A stretch of 12,583 bases of DNA. It comes from Ornithoclostridium faecigallinarum. GTDB lineage: Bacteria; Bacillota; Clostridia; Christensenellales; UBA3700. Location of the stretch: assembly GCA_018713665.1 (NCBI GenBank), contig DVOI01000047.1, positions 1 through 12,583 of the forward strand, read 5' to 3'. The notes below the pieces were generated by a model. That model was given only the letters and a program-made list of their open reading frames with translations, was not told the DNA's origin and ran no database searches. A program made the translations under genes and the position numbers. How positions within the stretch are numbered: position 1 is the stretch's first letter; every line of letters begins with the position of its first letter. Positions 6,849 through 12,583 of the stretch are shown piece after piece.

Positions 6849-6877
6849 TTGCTTTGCGCGCGCGTTTGAGCTATAAT
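6849..6877 (+). promoter_or_regulatory. Promoter immediately upstream of ruvA
   Basis: TTGCTT (6849-6854), 17 bases and a perfect TATAAT (6872-6877) form a strong promoter. The -10 ends only nine bases before the ruvA ATG, so transcription would start about two to four bases ahead of the start codon. It probably drives ruvA, ruvB, queA and tgt. Confidence 0.75.
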
Positions 6878-6886
6878 ATATCCGAT

Positions 6887-7489
6887 ATGTTCTATTCAAT
6901 CACCGGTAAAGTAGTTTTTTATGAAGAAGGCAGGCTTGCCGTCGCCACCCCGGGCGGTGTAGCGTACGAGCTGCTTGTCAGCAATGCCACGCTTGCCAAG
7001 TTGGGCAAGCAGGGCGAGACGGTCACAGTCTATTGCCGTCTTGCCGTCGCGCAGGACGACGTCAGGCTGTTCGGCTTCTACTCAAAAGAGGAAAAGGCGA
7101 TGTTCGAGAACCTGACCTCGGTCGGCGGAGTCGGCGGCAAGCTGGCGTTGCAGATTTTGTCGTCCGTGGACGTATCCACGCTGGCGATAGCGATTGTCGG
7201 CGGAGACGCGGCAACGCTGTCCAAGGTCAAAGGCATAGGCAAAAAGACCGCCGAGCGCATCATCCTTGAATTGCGTGAGCAGGTTTCGTCGACCGCGACC
7301 GCAATCGCTCCGGCGGACGTCATGCCGACTTCCGCGGTCGGAGACGCGACCGCGCAGGACGCGATTGCCGCGCTCGTGTCGCTCGGCATTTCCAAGACGG
7401 ACGCATACACCGCGGTTGCGGCGGCTATGAAAAAGACGGACAAGCTCGAGCAGATCATCGGGCTTGCGTTGAGGAGCTTTGACAAATGA
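6887..7489 (+). CDS. ruvA: Holliday junction DNA helicase subunit RuvA
   Basis: This 200-residue protein binds four-way DNA junctions and loads the RuvB motor for branch migration. The N-terminal OB-fold domain (about 1-63) begins with MFYSITGKVVFYEEG. The central domain carries two helix-hairpin-helix motifs, LTSVGGVG (76-83) and GIGKKTA (116-122). After a variable linker rich in A and T residues, the small C-terminal domain III (about 150-200) contains AIAALVSLGISKTDAY, which contacts RuvB. The ATG gives the family N-terminus, yet no Shine-Dalgarno sequence is seen in the 20 bases upstream, and the promoter places the transcript start almost on it. The gene's TGA overlaps the ruvB ATG (ATGA). 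No ruvC lies in the window. Confidence 0.95.
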   Translation: MFYSITGKVVFYEEGRLAVATPGGVAYELLVSNATLAKLGKQGETVTVYCRLAVAQDDVRLFGFYSKEEKAMFENLTSVGGVGGKLALQILSSVDVSTLAIAIVGGDAATLSKVKGIGKKTAERIILELREQVSSTATAIAPADVMPTSAVGDATAQDAIAALVSLGISKTDAYTAVAAAMKKTDKLEQIIGLALRSFDK

Positions 7490-8550
7490 GCGATTTTGAC
7501 GAGCGCGAACCGAGATTCATGTCATCGCTGCAGGCGACGGGTGAGAGCGACAGCGAAAACACCCTTCGTCCGCGTACGATGGACGAATATGTCGGTCAGG
7601 ACAAGATCAAAGAAAATCTCGAGATTTACATAAAGGCGGCGGTCGCAAGGGGAGAGCCTCTCGACCACGTGCTCTTGTACGGTCCTCCGGGGCTTGGCAA
7701 GACCACGCTCGCGCACATCATCGCTTCCGAGATGAACGCGCAAATCCGCATCACCTCCGGTCCCGCGATCGAAAAGGCGGCGGACCTTGCGGCGATTCTC
7801 ACCAACCTCGGCGAGAACGACGTGCTGTTCATCGACGAGATTCACCGCCTCAACCGCAACGTCGAAGAGGTGTTGTATCCGGCAATGGAAGACTTTGCGC
7901 TCGACTTTGTCGTCGGTAAGGGCCCGTCCGCGAAGAGCATACGCCTCGCGCTGCCCAAGTTCACGTTGATAGGCGCGACGACCAAGGCAGGTATGCTGAC
8001 CTCGCCGCTTCGCGACCGATTCGGCGTCAATTGCAGGCTGGAGATGTATACGCCCGAACAGCTCGCCAAGATAGTCCGCCGTTCGGCAGCCATTTTGGGC
8101 GTCGAGATCACCGACGACGGCGCGGTCGAGATTGCAAGGCGCAGCCGCGGCACTCCGCGTATCGCCAACCGTATCTTGAAGCGCGTCCGCGACTTTGCCG
8201 AGGTCAAGGGCGAGGGCGTGATAGACTATGAGGTTGCCGACCATGCGCTCGGCAAAATGGAGATTGACAAGCTGGGGCTTGACTCTGTCGACGCCAAAAT
8301 CATATTGACGATGATTGACAAGTTCGGCGGCGGACCGGTCGGTCTGGACACGCTCGCCGCGTCGATAGGCGAGGACAGCGGCACTATTGAAGACGTGTAC
8401 GAGCCGTATTTGATGCAGATTACCTTCATCGCGCGCACTCCGCGCGGCAGGGTCGTGCTCCCCGACGCATACAAACATTTCGGCAGAGAGGTGCCTCAGG
8501 CGGCGATACGCCAAATGAGTATGCTCGACGTCTTTGACAAAAAAGATTGA
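7486..8550 (+). CDS. ruvB: Holliday junction DNA helicase subunit RuvB
   Basis: This 354-residue AAA+ motor forms hexamers that pump DNA through the RuvA-bound junction during recombination and fork repair. The conserved entry LRPRTMDEYVGQ is followed by Walker A GPPGLGKT (66-73), Walker B LFIDEIHRL with D117 and E118, and sensor 1 GATT (163-166) followed by SPLRDRF, the arginine-finger region. Sensor 2 lies in SRGTPRIANRILKRVRDF, and a winged-helix DNA-binding domain ends the protein. Length is typical. GAGGAG (7471-7476) lies nine bases before the ATG, inside the end of ruvA. The stop overlaps the queA start as TGATG, so the three genes are probably translated together. Confidence 0.98.
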   Translation: MSDFDEREPRFMSSLQATGESDSENTLRPRTMDEYVGQDKIKENLEIYIKAAVARGEPLDHVLLYGPPGLGKTTLAHIIASEMNAQIRITSGPAIEKAADLAAILTNLGENDVLFIDEIHRLNRNVEEVLYPAMEDFALDFVVGKGPSAKSIRLALPKFTLIGATTKAGMLTSPLRDRFGVNCRLEMYTPEQLAKIVRRSAAILGVEITDDGAVEIARRSRGTPRIANRILKRVRDFAEVKGEGVIDYEVADHALGKMEIDKLGLDSVDAKIILTMIDKFGGGPVGLDTLAASIGEDSGTIEDVYEPYLMQITFIARTPRGRVVLPDAYKHFGREVPQAAIRQMSMLDVFDKKD

Positions 8551-9584
8551 TGAAGACAAGCGATTTTGACTACTATTTGCCCGAGAGATTGATCGCGCAG
8601 ACTCCGATTGAGCCGCGCGATTGTTCGCGTATGCTCGTCTATGACAGGGCGAACGACGTCGCCGAGGATCGCATTTTCCGCGACCTTCCCGAGTTCCTCA
8701 AACCCGGCGACGTGCTGGTCATCAACGACACAAAGGTCATCCCTGCGCGCATCTACGGCAGGCGCGTCGGCGACGGCGGGGACGAGGGCGCGCACGTCGA
8801 AGTGCTGCTCCTCAAGCGTCTCGACTACACGCGCTGGGAGTGTATAGCCCGTCCTGCGCGCAAGCTTCTTCCCGGGCGCAAAATCAAGTTCTCGGACGAT
8901 CTGTCCGCGACGGTGCTGTCCACCGGCGAAGAGGGGATGCGCGTGATAGAATTTGAGTTCGACGGCATCTTTGAGGACATCTTGGACAGGGTGGGCAACA
9001 TGCCTTTGCCGCCGTACATTCACGAAAAACTCAAAGACAAGTCGCGCTATCAGACGGTATATTGCCGCGAGGAGGGCTCGGCGGCGGCGCCGACCGCGGG
9101 TCTTCACTTTACCCCCGAATTGCTCAAAAAGATTGAGGACATGGGCGTAGTCATCGCGCGCGTGCTGCTGCATGTGGGGCTGGGCACATTCCGCCCTGTC
9201 AAAGAGGAGACAATCGAAGGGCACAAGATGCACAGCGAGTACTACGAAGTGACGCAGCAGAGCGCGGACATCATCAACGCCGCAAAGCGCGAAGGCAGGC
9301 GCGTCATCTGCGTGGGAACGACGTCGGTGCGCACCGTCGAGAGCGCGTCGACCGACGACGGCGTCTTGCACCCCGGGCACGGCAACACCGAGATCTTCAT
9401 CTATCCCGGCTACAAGTTCAAGATTGTCGACTGTTTGATCACCAACTTCCACTTGCCGCAATCGACGTTGATCATGTTGGTCAGCGCGCTGGTCGGAAGA
9501 GAGAAAACTTTGCAATTGTACAGGCATGCCGTCGAGGAGGAATACAGATTTTTCTCGTTCGGCGACGCGATGTTTATATATTGA
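8550..9584 (+). CDS. queA: S-adenosylmethionine:tRNA ribosyltransferase-isomerase
   Basis: This 344-residue enzyme transfers and rearranges the ribose of S-adenosylmethionine onto preQ1-modified tRNA, giving epoxyqueuosine at wobble position 34. Family signatures include FDYYLPERLIAQ at the N-terminus, INDTKVIPARI from residue 58, PTAGLHFT (181-188), LLHVGLGTFRPV, and the C-terminal NFHLPQSTLIMLVSA and FFSFGDAMFIY. The length is usual. The ATG at 8550 overlaps the ruvB stop and has only an A-rich stretch upstream, so initiation probably relies on coupling; an in-frame TTG at 8547 is a less likely start. It works in the same pathway as the next gene, tgt, which supplies its tRNA substrate. Confidence 0.97.
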   Translation: MKTSDFDYYLPERLIAQTPIEPRDCSRMLVYDRANDVAEDRIFRDLPEFLKPGDVLVINDTKVIPARIYGRRVGDGGDEGAHVEVLLLKRLDYTRWECIARPARKLLPGRKIKFSDDLSATVLSTGEEGMRVIEFEFDGIFEDILDRVGNMPLPPYIHEKLKDKSRYQTVYCREEGSAAAPTAGLHFTPELLKKIEDMGVVIARVLLHVGLGTFRPVKEETIEGHKMHSEYYEVTQQSADIINAAKREGRRVICVGTTSVRTVESASTDDGVLHPGHGNTEIFIYPGYKFKIVDCLITNFHLPQSTLIMLVSALVGREKTLQLYRHAVEEEYRFFSFGDAMFIY

Positions 9585-9604
9585 TAATCGACACGGGTAC
9601 GAAA

Positions 9605-9611
9605 AAAGGAG
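9605..9611 (+). promoter_or_regulatory. Ribosome binding site deciding the GTG start of tgt
   Basis: AAAGGAG lies five bases before the GTG at 9617. This decides in favour of GTG over the upstream in-frame TTG at 9581, which overlaps the queA stop codon and has no such site. Confidence 0.8.
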
Positions 9612-9616
9612 AAGTT

Positions 9617-10750
9617 GTGGAAAACGCGTTCAGATACGAAGTTGTCAAGGTTTGCCGCCAGAGCGGCGCAAGGATAGGGCGGCTTTATACGCCGCACGGC
9701 GTGATTGAGACGCCGGTATTCATGCCTGTCGGCACTAACGCGACCGTGAAGTCTTTGACGCCTGCCGCGGTAGAGGAGACGGGCGCTCAAATCGTGCTCG
9801 CCAACACCTATCATCTCTATCTGCGCCCCGGGCACGAACTCGTACAAAAGGCGGGCGGCTTGCACAAGTTCATGAATTGGGACAAGCCCATATTGACGGA
9901 CAGCGGCGGCTTTCAGGTGTTCTCGCAGGCTTCGATGCGCAAAATCAGCGATGACGGAGTCAAGTTCTCGTCCTATATCGACGGCAGCAAGCACTATATG
10001 ACGCCCGAGTTTGCGATGGACATTCAGCACGCGCTCGGCGCGGACATAGTGATGGCGTTCGACGAGTGCACGCACGGCAAGACGGACAGGCGCAAGTCGG
10101 AGGCGGCGATGTACCGCACGCTGCGCTGGCTCGAGCGGTGCGCAAAGCGGCACGAAGGGCACGACGAGCAAATGCTCTTTCCGATCGTGCAGGGCAATAT
10201 GTTCGAAGATCTGCGCGTGGAGAGCATCAAGGGCGCGCTCGAATTCGCCAAGTGCGGCTTCTCAATCGGCGGACTTTCGGTCGGCGAGCCAAAAGAGGTG
10301 ATGTACCGCATGCTCGACGTGCTGAGACCCTACTATCCCGACGATCAGCCGCGCTATCTGATGGGCGTCGGCAGCCCCGACTGTCTGATCGAGGGGATAT
10401 TGCGCGGCATAGACATGTTCGACTGCGTGCTGCCCACGCGCATGGCGCGCAACGGCACGGCGTTCACGCCGTACGGCAATCTGACCGTGCGCAACTCGAC
10501 TTGCCGCGAACAGTTCTTCCCGGTAGACGAGGAGTGCGACTGCTATTGCTGCCGCAACTTCACGCGCGCGTACATCCGTCATTTGATCGCGAGCGACGAG
10601 ATTTTGGGAGGGGAATTGCTGTCCATGCACAACATCCGCTTCCTCATCCGCTTGACGGAGCAGGCGAAGCAGGCGATCCGCGAGGACAGATTCGGCGATT
10701 TTGCCGAGGAGTTCCGTCAAAAGTACGATTGGGGCAAGAAGGTGAAGTGA
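9617..10750 (+). CDS. tgt: tRNA-guanine transglycosylase
   Basis: This 377-residue enzyme exchanges guanine 34 of tRNAs with GUN anticodons for preQ1, the committed step of queuosine insertion. The substrate-site motif DSGGFQ (95-100) carries the conserved D95. The nucleophile is expected to be D269 in DMFDCVLPTR, where relatives have the catalytic aspartate. The zinc site is visible as C307, C309, C312 and H338, with the same spacing as in the Zymomonas enzyme. GGLSVGEP and LTPAAVEETGAQIVLANTYH are further signatures. The GTG start is chosen for its ribosome site. The 32-base gap after queA and the shared pathway make a single operon likely. Confidence 0.97.
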   Translation: MENAFRYEVVKVCRQSGARIGRLYTPHGVIETPVFMPVGTNATVKSLTPAAVEETGAQIVLANTYHLYLRPGHELVQKAGGLHKFMNWDKPILTDSGGFQVFSQASMRKISDDGVKFSSYIDGSKHYMTPEFAMDIQHALGADIVMAFDECTHGKTDRRKSEAAMYRTLRWLERCAKRHEGHDEQMLFPIVQGNMFEDLRVESIKGALEFAKCGFSIGGLSVGEPKEVMYRMLDVLRPYYPDDQPRYLMGVGSPDCLIEGILRGIDMFDCVLPTRMARNGTAFTPYGNLTVRNSTCREQFFPVDEECDCYCCRNFTRAYIRHLIASDEILGGELLSMHNIRFLIRLTEQAKQAIREDRFGDFAEEFRQKYDWGKKVK

Positions 10751-10755
10751 CCGAA

Positions 10756-10779
10756 TTTGCGCGATATGCGCAGATTTTG
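10756..10779 (+). terminator. Weak candidate terminator after tgt
   Basis: TTTGCGC (10756-10762) pairs with GCGCAGA (10768-10774), seven pairs including one G-T, around a five-base loop, followed by TTTT (10775-10778). The stem is short and the T-run brief, so termination would be partial; some transcripts may continue into yajC. Confidence 0.45.
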
Positions 10780-10842
10780 CACATTTCATCTTCGATTAAC
10801 AGAAATTTTACACAAAAAACAGCATTTTGACCGTCAAGTCGC

Positions 10843-10871
10843 TTGCTATTTTGTAAAAATTTATATATAGT
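10843..10871 (+). promoter_or_regulatory. Promoter of yajC
   Basis: TTGCTA (10843-10848) and TATAGT (10866-10871) are separated by 17 bases in an AT-rich stretch. The start would be near 10878, just before a GCGCGC hairpin (10880-10885 with 10893-10898) and the ribosome site AAAGGAG (10904-10910). TATTAT at 10871-10876 is an alternative -10 but lacks a good -35. Confidence 0.6.
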
Positions 10872-10915
10872 ATTATGTAGCGCGCCGCGTATGCGCGCAA
10901 ACAAAAGGAGTTACC

Positions 10916-11494
10916 ATGAAAGAATTGCTCATATTGGCGGCAGAAGCGGACGGCGGAAGCAACAAATCTTCCATCATCATGCTTGTCGTGCTCGGCGCGT
11001 TGATGATCGGCATGATGCTCTTGTCCATCATCCCCCAACGCAAGAGACAAAAGAAGGCGCAGGAAATGATGAACAGCATCAAGACCGGCACCAAGATCAG
11101 GACGATCGGCGGTTTCGTCGGCATCATCAAGGCTATTGACAATCAACAGAACGTGTTCGTGCTCGACATCAGCGCCAATCTCGACGGCTCGATGCTCGTC
11201 ACGATTGACAAGGGCGCCGTCTACAACGTGATTGCGACCCCCGACGGCGTACCGGTCAGCAACGAGACCGCAGTCGCCGCTCAAAAAGAGGCTCCCGTTG
11301 CAGCGGACGACGAAGCTGCGGACGCCGAGAGCGCGGAGAAGAAGGCGAGAAAGCGCGGCCGCAAGTACAGAGAGGCGGCGGAAGGAGAGAGCGTCGAGGA
11401 CACCTTCGAAGAGGGCGAGGTCGTCGACAACGACTCTTCCGACAGCGAGAGCAACACCACCGGCATCGACGGAGACAACGATCTCAAATTCTGA
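10916..11494 (+). CDS. yajC: Preprotein translocase subunit YajC, with long acidic tail
   Basis: This 192-residue protein resembles YajC, the small membrane partner of SecDF and YidC in the Sec translocase. One membrane segment (about 19-39, SSIIMLVVLGALMIGMMLLS) is followed by the basic family motif PQRKRQKKAQEMMNSIKTG and by TKIRTIGGFVGIIKAIDNQ, the conserved soluble domain, to about residue 105. Beyond about 120 there is an unusual charged tail: first mixed (EKKARKRGRKYRE), then strongly acidic to the end. Typical YajC proteins are about 85-115 residues, so the tail is roughly 75 residues extra. The ATG follows AAAGGAG by five bases. The position next to tgt is the usual one, but no secD or secF follows. 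The YajC call is firm; the tail's role is unknown. Confidence 0.92.
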   Translation: MKELLILAAEADGGSNKSSIIMLVVLGALMIGMMLLSIIPQRKRQKKAQEMMNSIKTGTKIRTIGGFVGIIKAIDNQQNVFVLDISANLDGSMLVTIDKGAVYNVIATPDGVPVSNETAVAAQKEAPVAADDEAADAESAEKKARKRGRKYREAAEGESVEDTFEEGEVVDNDSSDSESNTTGIDGDNDLKF

Positions 11495-11506
11495 GTTTGA
11501 CCGAAG

Positions 11507-11534
11507 AGCGGGCGCAAGACGCGCCCGCTTTTTT
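11507..11534 (+). terminator. Strong rho-independent terminator of yajC
   Basis: A 9-bp stem (AGCGGGCGC at 11507-11515 with GCGCCCGCT at 11521-11529), loop AAGAC, is followed by a T-run to 11534. The last T is also the final base of the convergent gene's stop codon. On the reverse strand the stem is followed by CTTCGG rather than a T-run, so it looks efficient in one direction only. Confidence 0.92.
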
Positions 11535-11920
11535 CATGCCTTTTCTTTGCCTATGTTGACAGCTAGTATGCCGCTCAACACTCCCGAAGCCGCACAGGTC
11601 AGCGCATCGAACACGCTCATGCCGCTCCCATCGAAAGAGCCGCTCGTCAACGAAAAGATCAGATAGGTCGCGCCGGCATAGAGCAGCCCTGCAATCAAGC
11701 CCTTGACGAGCCCGTTGCTCTTTTTGCGCATTCCGATCACCGAAGCGAGCGCGATTGCGACAATCTTGATTGCGATGTTGATCGGCTCGATGAACTTCTC
11801 GGGCACTTCCGCAAAGCCCACCACTGCGGCGAAGATCGCCACGCCTATCACCGAAAATATCACCGACAAAAGCGTCACGAGGACGACGTCGGCGATGTCA
11901 TGCTTGTCCGTCTTGGTCAT
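11534..11920 (-). CDS. Small four-helix membrane protein, TIGR04086 type
   Basis: This 128-residue protein has four predicted membrane helices (about 11-35, 44-63, 71-91 and 102-122), with a short charged loop GMRKKSNG between helices two and three. Composition, length and the neighbourhood of yajC match the TIGR04086 family (YrzE in Bacillus), whose function is unknown. In relatives it commonly follows yajC on the same strand; here it is inverted and converges with yajC. The ATG has a strong GGAGGTG (11925-11931) four bases upstream. No clear promoter or reverse-strand terminator was found. The family call is by resemblance and context; any other small hydrophobic protein remains possible. 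Confidence 0.8.
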   Translation of the reverse strand: MTKTDKHDIADVVLVTLLSVIFSVIGVAIFAAVVGFAEVPEKFIEPINIAIKIVAIALASVIGMRKKSNGLVKGLIAGLLYAGATYLIFSLTSGSFDGSGMSVFDALTCAASGVLSGILAVNIGKEKA

Positions 11921-11985
11921 ATTTCACCTCCGACAAAGCATATGCGGACATACAGAACTTAATGTCTCACAGATGAAAATGAGAA

Positions 11986-12038
11986 AATATTATTGACTTG
12001 TGACATAATTTGGTATATAATTTAGACAGAATAATATT
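11986..12038. promoter_or_regulatory. Candidate operator arms bracketing the toxin-antitoxin promoter
   Basis: AATATTATT (11986-11994) and AATAATATT (12030-12038) are a perfect 9-bp inverted repeat, 35 bases apart, flanking the promoter elements. Antitoxins of this family usually repress their own promoter through such sites. The arms are pure A and T, so chance is a real alternative. Confidence 0.35.
11993..12021 (+). promoter_or_regulatory. Near-consensus promoter of the toxin-antitoxin pair
   Basis: TTGACT (11993-11998), 17 bases and TATAAT (12016-12021) form the best promoter in the window. Transcription would start near 12028, and GAGGTGA (12041-12047) precedes the antitoxin ATG. Strong basal promoters under autorepression are usual for such modules. 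Confidence 0.88.
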
Positions 12039-12050
12039 GCGAGGTGAGTT

Positions 12051-12308
12051 ATGACCATCATTCCGATGAGAGATCTCAAAGACACCGTCGAGATCGAGCG
12101 CAAGTGCCGCGAGGCGGATGGTCCTGTTTTCGTGACAAAGAACGGTTACGGCAAGTTGGTAGTGATGAGCATCGATCATTATGAAAAGCTTATCGGTGAA
12201 TTACGCGAAGCCAAGGCGGTCAACGAGGGGCTGAAGGATATCGCAAGCGGGAACATCGTTGACGGAGACGAGGTCAAAACGCGCATTTCCGACAAGTATG
12301 GACTGTAA
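12051..12308 (+). CDS. Phd/YefM-type antitoxin
   Basis: This 85-residue protein has the Phd/YefM antitoxin plan. The N-terminal DNA-binding half contains the family pattern IPMRDLKDTVEI, then GPVFVTKNGYGKLVVMSIDHYEKL, and a charged C-terminal tail (about 55-85) that would wrap the toxin. It is expected to neutralise the toxin encoded next and repress the shared promoter. It ends in TAA, unlike the TGA used by every other complete gene here, and its stop lies inside the toxin reading frame (11-base overlap). A ribosome site GAGGTGA precedes the ATG. Assignment to the RelB group instead of Phd/YefM is possible, but the antitoxin role is well supported by the paired gene. Confidence 0.88.
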   Translation: MTIIPMRDLKDTVEIERKCREADGPVFVTKNGYGKLVVMSIDHYEKLIGELREAKAVNEGLKDIASGNIVDGDEVKTRISDKYGL

Positions 12309-12583
12309 ACTCGGCTGTCGTTTTACCGCGAGGGCGGAAAGAGATATTGATTCTATTTTGGAATACATTTCGGAAGAACTCTGTTCGCCGAACGCTGCGG
12401 CAGCTCTCGGCCGCAAGGTTTTCGATTGTTTGGACAGACTGAGGATGTTCCCGAATTCGGGAAAGAAGGTCGAGAATCCGTATATCAACGATGAGTCTCT
12501 GCGCAAAGTCTTCATTGACGAGTATGTCTTGTACTATAAAGTTTCGGATACCGACATGACATTATATGTAGTTGCGATGATCT
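12298..12583 (+). CDS. RelE/ParE-type toxin (partial, cut by window end)
   Basis: An open frame begins at the ATG at 12298 and runs 95 codons to the window edge without a stop. It reads MDCKLGCRFTARAERDIDSI, then an ILEYIS helix, LGRKVFDCLDRLRMFPNSGK, SLRKVFIDEYVLYYKV and LYVVAMI. This is the RelE/ParE fold order: a first strand ending FTARAERD, two helices, the LRMFPNSG turn, and the final strands. Toxins of this family are about 90-105 residues, so only the last few residues should be missing. They act either as ribosome-dependent mRNA nucleases (RelE) or as gyrase poisons (ParE); the visible part does not decide between them. There is no ribosome site of its own, so translation probably depends on the overlapping antitoxin gene. 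Confidence 0.85.
   Translation, partial: MDCKLGCRFTARAERDIDSILEYISEELCSPNAAAALGRKVFDCLDRLRMFPNSGKKVENPYINDESLRKVFIDEYVLYYKVSDTDMTLYVVAMI

Noticed and set aside
11962..12006. Imperfect inverted repeat ATGTCtcACA / TGTGACAT upstream of the toxin-antitoxin promoter
   Set aside because: The arms need a two-base bulge and are short; not distinguishable from chance, so the perfect 9-bp arms were reported instead.
1..12583. CRISPR arrays, tRNA or rRNA genes, transposases and phage genes
   Set aside because: I looked for regular short repeats, cloverleaf-like segments and recombinase motifs on both strands and saw none.

Overview
The window looks like chromosome from a GC-rich member of the Bacillota, most likely an uncultured Clostridia-type gut lineage. 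The reasons are gene content and order: a clostridial-type DUF815 ATPase, a polA-coaE pair, and the run ruvA-ruvB-queA-tgt-yajC with a TIGR04086-type membrane protein, which is a familiar Bacillota neighbourhood. All ten complete core genes end in TGA. This assignment rests on reading the sequence only; no database search was possible.

Layout. Positions 1-48 hold a likely stop of an upstream gene and a strong rho-independent terminator. Positions 116-1381 (+) encode a DUF815 AAA+ ATPase with its own extended -10 promoter. Positions 1382-1838 contain no gene; they hold a large imperfect palindrome that runs into the end of the ATPase gene, a second perfect hairpin, and the terminator of the next gene. 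Positions 1839-3521 (-) encode a Na/Pi cotransporter with a PhoU-like tail. A compact divergent promoter region (3522-3729) separates it from polA (3730-6276, +), which overlaps coaE (6273-6830) by four bases.

ruvA (6887-7489), ruvB (7486-8550), queA (8550-9584) and tgt (9617-10750) follow as a tight co-directional group. ruvA has a good promoter so close to its ATG that the transcript would be almost leaderless. yajC (10916-11494) has its own promoter and a long acidic tail. It ends in a strong terminator facing the convergent TIGR04086-type gene (11534-11920, -). The last part holds a Phd/YefM-RelE/ParE-type toxin-antitoxin pair (12051 to the window end) behind a near-consensus promoter; the toxin is cut by the window edge.

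How the genes work together. polA, ruvA and ruvB act in DNA repair and recombination. queA and tgt carry out two steps of queuosine modification of tRNA. coaE makes the last step of coenzyme A synthesis. yajC belongs to the Sec translocase. The toxin-antitoxin pair is the only clear accessory module. I did not find a convincing new multi-gene system. The most unusual items are the palindromic repeat that appears to supply the stop codon of the DUF815 gene, the repeat-bounded noncoding block beside it, the near-leaderless ruvA promoter, and dyads around the nptA-type and toxin-antitoxin promoters.
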